A stretch of DNA of 64,000 nt from Geomesophilobacter sediminis (lineage in GTDB: Bacteria > Desulfobacterota > Desulfuromonadia > Geobacterales > Geobacteraceae). Shown piece after piece: positions 53,055 through 60,716 of this stretch. The position numbers and the translations under genes are program-made. Positions within the stretch are counted from its first letter, which is position 1. Each line of letters starts with the position of its first letter. The stretch lies in the NCBI RefSeq assembly GCF_016458275.1, contig NZ_JAEMHM010000014.1:1-64000 (forward strand). Reading direction: 5' to 3'. The notes beneath the pieces were generated by a model. That model saw only the letters and a list, made by a program, of their open reading frames with translations, did no database searches and was not told where the DNA came from.

Positions 53055-53547
53055 GGCCGAACACCGCCAGCCACGGTGTATCTTGCGCCACGGCCCCGGC
53101 CGAGGCCACCTGTCTGATCGGCTGGGTCCCGGCGTGTTCCGACAGAATCCGGAACACCCTTGCCGCGTAGCGGTCGCGCTTCGACGGAGTGCGGGAGTTG
53201 TAACAGCCGACCGCCTGCCAGGTGTACCCGTAGTCGGAGACACACTGGGCGAGAATCCAGGCCCCCACCTTCACGTTCGTGCAGGGATCTCCGAGACCAC
53301 TCCAGGTCTTTCCGAGCCGTCCAGCCCAGGAGGAGTTGATCTGCATGAGCCCGAAGTCGTAGGTGCCGTTGCGGTTCCAGTTCACGGCCCCCGGATCGAA
53401 GTTGCTCTCCACCTTGGCGATGCTCCAGAGAAGCTGCGGCGAGATGCCGTAAAGCTCTCCCGCCTCCTGGAAGCAGAAGGCATGAGCGCTTGCAGTGTTT
53501 ACCGCAAGGCAGAGCATCACCAGGATGAATGCCGACAGTCGGATCAT
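53041..53547 (-). CDS. lytic transglycosylase of the conjugation operon
   Basis: The 168-residue protein has a signal peptide (FILVMLCLAVNTASA) and an SLT domain: ESNFDPGAVNWN, the catalytic Glu in KVESNF, FGLMQINSSW and NSRTPSKRD. It would open peptidoglycan for the transfer channel, like VirB1 or TraL-type proteins. It is the first gene of the conjugation operon, facing lexA across a ~110-base divergent promoter region. Confidence 0.9.
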   Translation of the reverse strand: MIRLSAFILVMLCLAVNTASAHAFCFQEAGELYGISPQLLWSIAKVESNFDPGAVNWNRNGTYDFGLMQINSSWAGRLGKTWSGLGDPCTNVKVGAWILAQCVSDYGYTWQAVGCYNSRTPSKRDRYAARVFRILSEHAGTQPIRQVASAGAVAQDTPWLAVFGRADR

Positions 53548-53592
53548 GTTCGTTTTCTCCTAACCCTATATCTAGCGGGGGGACAGCTCTCG

Positions 53593-53609
53593 TTGTCTTG
53601 ACAAGACAA
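53593..53609. promoter_or_regulatory. 17-base palindrome at the divergent lexA/tra promoters
   Basis: The sequence TTGTCTTG-A-CAAGACAA is a perfect 8-base inverted repeat overlapping the -35 of the lexA promoter. Lying between the lexA-like gene and the conjugation operon, it is a good candidate operator for control of both. Confidence 0.6.
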
Positions 53610-53626
53610 GGTGACCCTGATATATA
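53598..53626 (+). promoter_or_regulatory. lexA promoter
   Basis: TTGACA (53598-53603), 17 bases, TATATA (53621-53626): a near-consensus sigma70 promoter reading into the lexA-like gene. Confidence 0.8.
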
Positions 53627-53645
53627 GTGCTCAATTGGACACTAT
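53624..53645 (+). promoter_or_regulatory. inverted repeat over the lexA -10 and start of transcript
   Basis: ATAGTG-N10-CACTAT with a largely self-complementary centre (9 of 11 paired positions in total) covers the end of the -10 and the likely transcription start. It is a likely autoregulatory operator, but it does not match a LexA box I know. Confidence 0.55.
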
Positions 53646-53660
53646 GCGAAGGAGAATACG

Positions 53661-54263
53661 GTGACCGACCTCACGGCACGACAGCAGAAGGTACTGGACT
53701 TCATCGCCCGGTTCATCCAGACGAACAGCTATTCGCCGACTCTGCGGGACATTGCCGGTCACCTAAGCGTGAGCAGCACGTTCGGCGTGAACCGCCACCT
53801 CGACGCCCTGGAGAAGAAGGGCTTCATCAGGAGGTCCGGAACGGCGCGGGGAATAGTGCTGGCCACGCAGGGCGCCAAGAGTGTCCCGCTGCCGATCGTC
53901 GGCACCGTCCGCGCCGGCCAGCTCCACCCCGCCATCGAGGACATCCAAGGGTACTTTGCCGTCGATCAGGGGCAGGTAAAGGGTGAAGGGTGCTTTCTTC
54001 TGAGGGTGAAGGGGGACTCGATGATCGGGGCGGGGATTTTCGACGGCGATCTCGCTCTGGTCCGTCCGCAGCCCGTCGCAGAGAACAGGGACACGGTGGT
54101 CGTCATGGTCGAGGGAGAGGCCACGCTCAAGTGGTTCTACCGGGAGCGCGACCGCATTCGTCTTCAGCCGGCCAATCCCAACATGGAGCCGATCATGGTG
54201 GGACCGGACAAGGACGTGTCGATTGTCGGCAAGGTCATCGGCATCTATAGGCAGTTGGAGTAG
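53661..54263 (+). CDS. lexA: LexA-like SOS repressor
   Basis: Starting at GTG 53661, the 200-residue protein has a winged helix-turn-helix N-terminus (SYSPTLRDIAGHLSVSS), a self-cleavage site Ala85-Gly86 (VRAG) and the catalytic Ser120 (GDSM) and Lys157 (ATLKWF). It represses SOS-type genes until RecA filaments trigger autocleavage. It stands beside a broken dinB and divergent from the conjugation genes, so it may link DNA damage to transfer. A chromosomal lexA presumably exists elsewhere. Confidence 0.92.
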   Translation: MTDLTARQQKVLDFIARFIQTNSYSPTLRDIAGHLSVSSTFGVNRHLDALEKKGFIRRSGTARGIVLATQGAKSVPLPIVGTVRAGQLHPAIEDIQGYFAVDQGQVKGEGCFLLRVKGDSMIGAGIFDGDLALVRPQPVAENRDTVVVMVEGEATLKWFYRERDRIRLQPANPNMEPIMVGPDKDVSIVGKVIGIYRQLE

Positions 54264-54266
54264 GAA

Positions 54267-54512
54267 TTGGAACGGGTCAGGGAACAGATACGGATCGCCA
54301 CCATCTTCACGCCGGGGCGCCAGATCAAGCCGGTCTGGTTCGACTGGCACAACCGGAAGCACTCGATCCTCCGGACGACGTACTTCTGGAGGGAAAAAGT
54401 GGGCGATGCTCTTCTTCTGCACTTTTCGGTGACGGACGGTGAGGCGCTCTACGAGCTGGTCTACAACACGAAAGACCAGAGTTGGCTGCTGAACGGCATC
54501 GAGGTGAAGTGA
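54267..54512 (+). CDS. small SOS-cassette protein, 81 aa
   Basis: The start is TTG 54267 right after GGAGTAGGAA, four bases past lexA. Its stop overlaps the start of dinB (TGATG). The protein is beta-rich ([17 protein letters not shown]). Small genes in this slot between lexA and a Y-family polymerase gene are common in mutasis cassettes. Function unknown. Confidence 0.65.
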   Translation: MERVREQIRIATIFTPGRQIKPVWFDWHNRKHSILRTTYFWREKVGDALLLHFSVTDGEALYELVYNTKDQSWLLNGIEVK

Positions 54513-54673
54513 TGAGCCGCGTGATCATGCATCTTGACATGAACAGCTTTTTCGCCTCTGTCGAGCAGGCCGCCAATCCGGAACTGCAGGGCAAGCCCGT
54601 TGTCGTCACGGGTTCGAAGCAGCGCACGGTAACCCTGACCGCCAGCTACGAAGCCCGCAAGTACGGCGCTTGA
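54512..54673 (+). pseudogene. truncated Y-family DNA polymerase (dinB-like)
   Basis: The first 50 residues ([13 protein letters not shown] with the first catalytic Asp, then [20 protein letters not shown]) match the palm domain of DinB, but the frame ends at KYGA-stop where the family normally continues. The second catalytic motif (SxDE) and the rest are missing, so the polymerase is inactive. The break may mark a recombination edge of the mobile region. Confidence 0.85.
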
Positions 54674-54730
54674 GAAGAAATGATTAAACAGCAGGGTAAG
54701 ATATGGCGCGAGGTTTCGCCAAAGGGGGGC

Positions 54731-55081
54731 TCATTGGTAGTCTTTCCACTTTTCAGCGTAAAATTCAAGCCATTCTTCAAACGAAAAATATTTTCCTGTG
54801 CCTGCATCATAGCATGACGTCAAGAGTTTGATGTCACCGGTTTTCCTGTGCTCAACGGCCCTATTTTGAAGGTACTCCTTCAGTTCCTGTTTCGATACCC
54901 CCCACTCTTGAGCCAGTTTTCTCGTTCCCACGGCGTTCCGGTTTTGCGCCATCTGCCAAAGGGCTTCAAACTGAATCTCTCTTAATTCATTTTCCGCAAG
55001 GCCACGAGATGCCGCAATCTCGGCAGCCCTCACAAAATTGTTTCGTTCCAATTCGTATTTCAAGTCGTCATTGCCGACCAT
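54731..55081 (-). CDS. hypothetical protein, 116 aa
   Basis: ATG 55081 follows GGAGAGCC. The product is helical and charged, with a possible helix-turn-helix-like stretch (GTRKLAQEWGVSKQELKEYL), so a DNA-binding role is possible. No family recognised. It lies just beyond the truncated dinB, convergent with the lexA cassette. Confidence 0.55.
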   Translation of the reverse strand: MVGNDDLKYELERNNFVRAAEIAASRGLAENELREIQFEALWQMAQNRNAVGTRKLAQEWGVSKQELKEYLQNRAVEHRKTGDIKLLTSCYDAGTGKYFSFEEWLEFYAEKWKDYQ

Positions 55082-55162
55082 ATTGGCTCTCCCAATGTAG
55101 ACCGCTGGGTAACCACAGGCAGGGACAGGGACGGCATGGACCTGTCATGCTTGACAATGGAG

Positions 55163-55312
55163 TTACCCGACCCTACCCAGAGTCACCCAGCGTAAAAAAC
55201 ACAGCGGCCCGTTTCCCCAACTCCCCTTCAGCCCATACCTTACCCCGCCGTGGTGGGTGATAATGCGTTCCACGGTGGCAAGGCCGATGCCATAAGCCCC
55301 GTATTCTTCAGT
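55163..55312 (-). pseudogene. fragment of a histidine kinase
   Basis: The - strand reading EEYGAYGIGLATVERIITHHGG matches the G-box of histidine kinase ATPase domains, with stops before and after, so this is a decayed C-terminal fragment. No start or other kinase part is present. The stretch 55082-55162 holds no gene that I can see. Confidence 0.6.
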
Positions 55313-55496
55313 TTACTGCGAGGCGTTGGAAAGGGCCAAAGAGCTCGGCTGCTGAACCTCCATTCTCCTCCTGATACGAAATATCATAGGACAGTGCATA
55401 AGCCGTAAGAAATGAAGCAGCCACCCGTGCGGGAAACCCGACTGTACTTCCAGATTTCACCTCCCCCAATTCCAAAAGACCCGGATTCAGGTACAT
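55308..55496 (-). CDS. possible small protein downstream of hsp20
   Basis: A short frame (MYLNPGLLELGEVKS..., about 62 aa) follows hsp20 on the same strand and overlaps the kinase fragment slightly. It has no Shine-Dalgarno that I can see and no recognised domain. It may be a remnant rather than a gene. Confidence 0.25.
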   Translation of the reverse strand: MYLNPGLLELGEVKSGSTVGFPARVAASFLTAYALSYDISYQEENGGSAAELFGPFQRLAVN

Positions 55497-55516
55497 CGCC
55501 CTCCGTCGATGCAAAA

Positions 55517-56029
55517 TCAGTCAATTTTGATCTTTTTAACCTTCTGAACCGCCGCTTCCGTTTTCGGTATCCTGACTTCCAGTACCCCATCTTTAAAGGA
55601 AGCCTTAGCCTTGTCGCTCTGTGTTTCAGCGGGCAGGGTCAGACTCCGGGAAAATGATCCGCAGGTGCGTTCAAGCCGGAAGTAGTTCTTCTTCTCAACC
55701 TTTTCTTCCGATTTCTTCTCGCCTGAAATTGTGATCACATCATCGGTGACGTTGACGTCGATGTCATCCTTGCCCATTCCCGGCAGTTCGGCTTTCACAA
55801 CCACGTCGTTTCCTTCTTCAAAGATGTCAACGGTAGGCGAGAACTCTCTCAGTTCCCCAAACTCCGGAAATCTGAAACGAGACATCCACGGGGAGAAAAA
55901 AGGTCTTCTGAAAGCTTCGTCAAACCAGCGCTCCATCTCTTCGAAGGGCGTCATGAATCTCCTGGATTCCTGGGGGATCAGTTCCTTTGACTCTTTTTTC
56001 GAGACGTCTTTCGACTCCTTGTCGGCCAT
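55517..56029 (-). CDS. small heat-shock protein Hsp20
   Basis: ATG 56029 follows AAGGAGGTAACGCT. The 170-residue protein has the alpha-crystallin domain (FSPTVDIFEEGNDVVVKAEL, GMGKDDIDVNVTDDVITISG, SFKDGVLEVRIPK) and ends with a KKIKID-type tail like the IxI anchor. It is an ATP-independent chaperone that keeps unfolding proteins soluble. A sigma70-like promoter lies ~105 bases upstream with a long 5' UTR carrying a large palindrome. Confidence 0.94.
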   Translation of the reverse strand: MADKESKDVSKKESKELIPQESRRFMTPFEEMERWFDEAFRRPFFSPWMSRFRFPEFGELREFSPTVDIFEEGNDVVVKAELPGMGKDDIDVNVTDDVITISGEKKSEEKVEKKNYFRLERTCGSFSRSLTLPAETQSDKAKASFKDGVLEVRIPKTEAAVQKVKKIKID

Positions 56030-56059
56030 AGCGTTACCTCCTTTGCTACAGTTTTGTGC

Positions 56060-56090
56060 TGACCTCAAATTGTGTCCAATTATGAGGTCA
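56060..56090 (-). promoter_or_regulatory. near-perfect palindrome in the hsp20 5' UTR
   Basis: TGACCTCA (56060-56067) and TGAGGTCA (56083-56090) form a perfect 8-base inverted repeat, with ATTG/CAAT inside. It lies 30-60 bases upstream of the hsp20 ATG in the transcript, so it could be an RNA hairpin acting on translation or a DNA operator. It does not resemble ROSE or fourU thermometers that I know. Confidence 0.5.
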
Positions 56091-56135
56091 TCCACTTACT
56101 TGGCGTTGTACTTTCCGGGTGGCTACCTGTATACA

Positions 56136-56163
56136 AATTTAGTGGCGGTTTTTTCAAAGTCAA
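56136..56163 (-). promoter_or_regulatory. hsp20 promoter
   Basis: On the - strand TTGACT (56158-56163), 16 bases and TAAATT (56136-56141). It predicts a 5' UTR of about 100 bases. The rest of the gap 56164-56352 contains no gene that I can support. Confidence 0.6.
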
Positions 56164-56352
56164 GGGTCAAAGATATTGAAATAGTTACAGTATGATGGCT
56201 TTGGACCCGGAAAGCCAACGCATTCGCTTGCAGGGATAGGAATGAGTAAAAAACATTGGACACCTACGCGGACTTCACCACCTTCGGAAATCTCTCCGGC
56301 TTGGCAGCCGATTTGATCAGGAACGTTACTGGACGTTGATTTCTCAACCCTG

Positions 56353-56396
56353 TTGACTTGCGTTCAATAATTTGGTATGTTCAAAACAAATGAACA
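56353..56396 (+). promoter_or_regulatory. promoter and operator of the AbiE pair
   Basis: TTGACT (56353-56358), 17 bases, TATGTT (56376-56381) place transcription start at or next to ATG 56390, so the mRNA is nearly leaderless. A perfect 6-base inverted repeat TGTTCA/TGAACA (56378-56383, 56391-56396) overlaps the -10 and the start codon, a position suited to autoregulation by AbiEi, which binds inverted repeats in known AbiE systems. Confidence 0.65.
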
Positions 56397-57445
56397 AAGA
56401 AAATATTGAACACAATCGAACGGCCGGGCATGAAGCCGACATCCTCCGGCAGGCGATGGAAGCGTTGAAGGCGCTCGCTCCCCTGGAATACGAAGCGGAG
56501 CCGGTCCGCGACCTTCGTGACCAGGGATACGACTACATTGTTCGTGCAAGGGTTTTCGGGAAGGAATTCGTTTGGTGCGTCGAGGTCAAGGACCGGCTTA
56601 CCAAGGCGGCGGAACTTCAGGCTCTGATCAACAAGGATAAGACGCAGCATCCGTTTCTGCTGGCGACAGGGTACGTCCCGCCCGAGGCCGCGGCAAGACT
56701 GCACGACGGCGGCATACAGTTCATCGACACGGTCGGAAACGCCTTCGTCAATCAGCCGCCCCTGTTGATCTTCGTGAAAGGCAACAGGCCGGGAAAGGAA
56801 GAACCCCCCGTTCCCGCCGCCCGTATCTTCAAAGGGGTCGGACTGAAGATCGCCTACCTCCTTTTGTGCCGACCGGAACTCGTCGACAGGCCGTATCGCG
56901 ATCTTGCCAAGATGACGGATGTCGCCTTGGGCACGGTGAACGGTACCATGACCGAACTGGTCCAGAAAGGCTTCATCCTCGACATGGGGAAAAAGGGGAA
57001 GAAGCTCCTGGAGAGGAAGACACTCTTCGAGCGCTGGATTGCGGCGTACCCCGATTACCTCAAGCCGAAGTTGTTGCTGGGGCGCTTCCGGGGTGAAGGC
57101 GACTGGTGGAAGGATATCCAGTTGGACCCCGCCCTCGCCCAGTGGGGGGGAGAGGTTGCCGCAGCGAAACTGACCGGATACTTGAAGCCAGGCACCGTCA
57201 CGCTATACGCGGACAAGAACCGTCTGGCCGATCTGGTGATCGCCAATAGGCTGAAAAAGGACCCGCAGGGTAATGTGGAGATTCTCGAACGGTTCTGGCC
57301 GCCGGGAAATGGCTTCGGTGAAGGCGAAACCGTGCATCCGATCCTCATCTACGCCGATCTGGCCGCGATAGGCGAACAACGAACCATGGAAACCGCAAGG
57401 ATTATCTATGAACAACATCTCGATCGATATTTCGGGGAGGATTGA
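56390..57445 (+). CDS. type IV antitoxin of the AbiEi family
   Basis: The 351-residue protein has the layout of AbiEi-like antitoxins: an N-terminal nuclease-like or wHTH region with VWCVEVKDRLTKAAE, then a winged helix near residues 160-200 (RDLAKMTDVALGTVNGTM). The start ATG 56390 lies at the predicted transcript start, so there is no Shine-Dalgarno. It overlaps the toxin gene by 38 bases. It should neutralise the neighbouring toxin and repress the operon. Confidence 0.8.
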   Translation: MNKENIEHNRTAGHEADILRQAMEALKALAPLEYEAEPVRDLRDQGYDYIVRARVFGKEFVWCVEVKDRLTKAAELQALINKDKTQHPFLLATGYVPPEAAARLHDGGIQFIDTVGNAFVNQPPLLIFVKGNRPGKEEPPVPAARIFKGVGLKIAYLLLCRPELVDRPYRDLAKMTDVALGTVNGTMTELVQKGFILDMGKKGKKLLERKTLFERWIAAYPDYLKPKLLLGRFRGEGDWWKDIQLDPALAQWGGEVAAAKLTGYLKPGTVTLYADKNRLADLVIANRLKKDPQGNVEILERFWPPGNGFGEGETVHPILIYADLAAIGEQRTMETARIIYEQHLDRYFGED

Positions 57446-58283
57446 CGCCGGCAGGATATCAATTCTCAGGAGCATCAAGGCAGTCGCCGAGGAGCTCAAA
57501 ATTCATTTCTTCGTGGTGGGGGCTTTCGCCCGCGACGTGATCTTTGAGCACATCCACCGGATTCCCGCTCCCCGAGTGACGGAAGACATCGATATCGGTG
57601 TCGAGGTCGCAAGCTGGGAGGAATTCCAGCGTCTGACCGGCGCCCTGATCGACCGCGAACTGCTCTCGGCGACGAAATCGCCACACCGCTTCATTGCCAG
57701 CTCATTTGCCGCCATGGTCGATATCGTACCCTATGGAGGGATAAGCGGCGAGACGAAACGGATCAGTTGGCCACCTGACCATGACATGATCATGAGCATG
57801 CTCGGGTTTGAAGAAGCATATCAATCGGCATTGAAGGTGCGCCTCAGCAGCGACCCGCCCCTGGAAATCCTTGTCCCTTCGGTGCCGGCTCTGGCACTTC
57901 TGAAGATCATCTCCTGGGCCGACGCGTACCCGAGACGCGAGCACGATGCCCATGATCTTCTCTTCATTCTGGAAAACTACGACGCGACCGGTGTCGAGGC
58001 GAAGCTGTACGAGTCCCATGTACCCCTTCTCACCGAGGAAGAATTCGATTCCCGGCTCGCTTCCGTTCGGCTGCTCGGGCGGGACATTGCGCAGTTGGGC
58101 AGCCCGGAGACGCTAAAGACGGTAGAGGAGATTCTGATCCGCGAAACTGACGAAGAGCAGGGTTTCAGGATGCTCTCCAATATGGTCAAGGGTGCCTCTT
58201 TCCAAGGAACCAAGTTCGAAGCCGCTCTGCAACTTCTGAAAAAGCTCCTGCAGGGAATTCAAGAGGAAAAGCCAAGGGAGTGA
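57408..58283 (+). CDS. type IV toxin nucleotidyltransferase of the AbiEii family
   Basis: The 291-residue protein has a nucleotidyltransferase core: FFVVGAFARD (usual G-G/S at the start of the fold), TEDIDIGVEVASWEEF with paired Asp, and a later Asp in MVDIVPYG. This is the layout of AbiEii/AbiGii toxins, which modify a target with nucleotides and cause growth arrest. It overlaps the antitoxin gene, so the two are translationally coupled. The pair probably defends against phage. Confidence 0.85.
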   Translation: MNNISIDISGRIDAGRISILRSIKAVAEELKIHFFVVGAFARDVIFEHIHRIPAPRVTEDIDIGVEVASWEEFQRLTGALIDRELLSATKSPHRFIASSFAAMVDIVPYGGISGETKRISWPPDHDMIMSMLGFEEAYQSALKVRLSSDPPLEILVPSVPALALLKIISWADAYPRREHDAHDLLFILENYDATGVEAKLYESHVPLLTEEEFDSRLASVRLLGRDIAQLGSPETLKTVEEILIRETDEEQGFRMLSNMVKGASFQGTKFEAALQLLKKLLQGIQEEKPRE

Positions 58284-58289
58284 GCGGCC

Positions 58290-58958
58290 GTGTGCGGAAG
58301 ATTTACAATCATACTGCCGCCGGAGGTTCTGGCTGAAATCTTCGGCCTTCCCGAGTTGCCCCGTATCGAAGCACGCTACAACATCGCTCCGACGCAGGAG
58401 GTAGTCGTAATTCGACAGAATGCCGAAGGTTTGCGGCAGTTGGTGACGATGAAATGGGGATTGATTCCCTCGTGGGCGAAAGACCCCCATATCGGCAACA
58501 AGTTGATCAACGCCCGATGCGAGTCGGTCCACGAAAAGCCGGCCTTCAGGCAGGCGATCTGCACCCGTCGATGCGTTATTCCGGCCAGCGGATTCTATGA
58601 CTGGACGCACACCGACAAGAAGATACCTTTCTACGTGAGCATGGCAGACGGCTCGCCGATGGCTTTCGCTGGGATCTGGGATTCATGGAAAGCACCGGAC
58701 GGATCACGGCTGGAATCTTTCACGATTCTCACCACCAATGCCAACAGCTTGATAGCCCCCATCCATGACAGGATGCCGGTCATCCTGCATCCAGCAGAGT
58801 TCGATCTCTGGCTCGACCGCGACATCACCGAGCCTGAAAAGCTAACGCGCCTCTACCAGCCATATCCTTCGGACCTTCTGAGGGCCTGGCCGGTCTCGTC
58901 GCTCGTCAATTCCCCCCGCAACGAAACGCCTGCCTGCATTGAGCAGACTGTTTCATGA
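58290..58958 (+). CDS. SRAP-family abasic-site protein (YedK/HMCES)
   Basis: The start is GTG 58290 and the second codon is Cys, giving MCGRFT, in which the free Cys2 is the catalytic residue after removal of Met. The 222-residue protein has the SRAP set NIAPTQ, MKWGLIPSWAKD, NARCE, and H160-region PIHDRMPVIL. It covalently caps abasic sites in single-stranded DNA. It may be co-transcribed with the AbiE pair, seven bases upstream. Confidence 0.92.
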   Translation: MCGRFTIILPPEVLAEIFGLPELPRIEARYNIAPTQEVVVIRQNAEGLRQLVTMKWGLIPSWAKDPHIGNKLINARCESVHEKPAFRQAICTRRCVIPASGFYDWTHTDKKIPFYVSMADGSPMAFAGIWDSWKAPDGSRLESFTILTTNANSLIAPIHDRMPVILHPAEFDLWLDRDITEPEKLTRLYQPYPSDLLRAWPVSSLVNSPRNETPACIEQTVS

Positions 58959-59038
58959 AGACGGAAACCTCGACCGATACTCCCTGCAGTTAGCCTCAAA
59001 TTTTGTTCGAATTAAATATTGACAGTATATTGCCATTA

Positions 59039-59054
59039 TGACAACTTATTGTCA
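59039..59054 (+). promoter_or_regulatory. palindromic operator upstream of marR
   Basis: TGACAA-CTTA-TTGTCA is a perfect 6-base inverted repeat 12 bases upstream of the MarR gene, next to a TTGACA (59019-59024). It is likely the autoregulatory operator of the MarR protein; the exact promoter geometry is not clear. Confidence 0.55.
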
Positions 59055-59066
59055 CAAGGAGACTGA

Positions 59067-59528
59067 ATGCAAATGGAGCATACGCCTTCCGGTGCCAATT
59101 TCACCAAACTCATCTTAGAAACTTTTCGGCTGAATGGCACTCTCATTGCTGCTGGAGACCAGTTGGTATGTGATCTGGGGCTGACCAGTGCCCGCTGGCA
59201 GGTCCTTGGGGGGGTGTGCGAAAGCTCTGCAACAGTAGCGGAGATTGCACGTCGGATGGGTCTCACCAGGCAGAACGTCCAGCGCATCGCCGATTGTTTG
59301 GCCATGGACGGATTTGTCGCAACCTCCGCTAATCCCGCCCATCGCCGGGCAAAACTCTATTCGCTGACCCCCCATGGAAGAACTGTGATGGAGGAAGTCG
59401 CACATCGCCAGGCGGAGTGGGCCAATCGGATCGCCGACGGAATCAGTTCCACCCAGATTGTCGAGGCTGTTTCATTGATGACGGCGCTCACGAAACGGCT
59501 CGAGCACGACCTGCCACGGCGCAAGTAA
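59067..59528 (+). CDS. MarR-family transcriptional regulator
   Basis: The 153-residue protein has the winged helix of MarR regulators: ARWQVLGGVCE, then TVAEIARRMGLTRQNVQRI, then the wing PAHRRAKLYSLTPHG. Such proteins are dimeric repressors that often respond to small phenolic or other ligands. It is followed directly by the DUF169 gene, which it probably controls. Confidence 0.88.
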   Translation: MQMEHTPSGANFTKLILETFRLNGTLIAAGDQLVCDLGLTSARWQVLGGVCESSATVAEIARRMGLTRQNVQRIADCLAMDGFVATSANPAHRRAKLYSLTPHGRTVMEEVAHRQAEWANRIADGISSTQIVEAVSLMTALTKRLEHDLPRRK

Positions 59529-59549
59529 TTGTAAGAAAGGAAAACTCAC

Positions 59550-60380
59550 ATGGAATCTGCAATTGCGAAGGCATTGAAGCTGGAAACGGAACCGGTCGCG
59601 CTGATCTTCTCAGATGAGAGGCCGGAGGGGGCAGCACAATTCAAGCCAGGGGCACCGTCCTGTGTCATGTTCATGTTTGCTTCGGCAGCCCGGGGAAAGG
59701 CTGCGGTTTTCGATCGGGAATCATATGCCTGCCCTGGTGGCGGGATCGGACTGGGCTTCGGCAATGCGTATGTGAAGTTTCCCGGCGGCCTCCCCAGTTT
59801 CTGTCAATTTCTCTCTACGGGCAACGAGAACGATCCTGCCGGCAAAGTGATCGGGGAAGGAATGAGGGCAGCGGGTGCGCCTGCCATTTTTGTCGACCAC
59901 TTCCTGCACGGCGAGCGGTACAAGCAAACACCGGATTTGGCGGAGCAGTTCGTAAAGACTTTACCGATTGCTGAGGTGCCGACTCAGTACGTCGTGATGA
60001 AACCGTTGTCACATCTGGACTCTGATAAGGAGGAACCCGTCTCCGTGACCTTCCTAGTGAACCCGGATCAGCTTTCAGCGCTGGCCATCTTCGCCAACTA
60101 TGACCGACCCGGCTTGGAAAACGCAGCGGTCCCCTATGCTGCGGCCTGCCAGGTTATGGGTATACTCTCTTACAAGGAGGCACAGTCGGAGAACCCGCGC
60201 TGCCTCATCGGCCTCACCGACATTTCTGCCCGCACGTACCTTAGAGGTCAGGGCTGCGCTGACAAGCTCACTTTCACAGTCCCGTTCCGGCGCCTGCTCC
60301 AGATGGAATCCAACGTGGAAGGAAGTTTCCTGCAGGGCAACACCTGGGCCGGCGTCTTGGAGAGAGGGGAGGGGTTTTAG
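59550..60380 (+). CDS. DUF169 family protein
   Basis: The 276-residue protein matches the DUF169 family, common in anaerobic bacteria and archaea and often next to regulators: early ALKLETEPVALIF, then RESYACPGGGIGLGFG, and several Cys residues. The family function is not settled. It lies 21 bases after marR with an AAGGAAAA Shine-Dalgarno, so the two form an operon. Confidence 0.82.
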   Translation: MESAIAKALKLETEPVALIFSDERPEGAAQFKPGAPSCVMFMFASAARGKAAVFDRESYACPGGGIGLGFGNAYVKFPGGLPSFCQFLSTGNENDPAGKVIGEGMRAAGAPAIFVDHFLHGERYKQTPDLAEQFVKTLPIAEVPTQYVVMKPLSHLDSDKEEPVSVTFLVNPDQLSALAIFANYDRPGLENAAVPYAAACQVMGILSYKEAQSENPRCLIGLTDISARTYLRGQGCADKLTFTVPFRRLLQMESNVEGSFLQGNTWAGVLERGEGF

Positions 60381-60512
60381 CGGCCCTTGATCCAGAATTG
60401 CATGGTGTGATCCCGTTTGACGCCATCGGTATCATGTCATATGAAGTGTGTGGTTATCCCAGAGAGCCGGACAAAACCGGTGTGTGCAAGGAACCTTGTG
60501 ATGGGAACGTAG

Positions 60513-60647
60513 TATGTAGATGGGCTGGACAAGGGGCTTGCCGTAAGGATGGCCATGTTTGCGGTTGTCATGGTATTGAGTACCGTACTGGTCAGGCAAA
60601 TGGCCGGCTGGCTGCAATTGCCCCAGATTCGATCGTGGGGAGAATAG
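60513..60647 (+). other. short frame, possible gene fragment
   Basis: A 44-codon frame between stops reads naturally as a membrane-like protein (MAMFAVVMVLSTVLVRQMA, ATG at 60549). I cannot assign it and see no Shine-Dalgarno. The gap 60381-60716 holds no other gene that I can support; a 133-codon frame there is rejected. Confidence 0.25.
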
Positions 60648-60716
60648 CTCACGAACTCCAGTCGCACCTCGGCAGCGCGGCCCAGGAAGCACGGATTCAG
60701 CTTGGGAAATACATTT

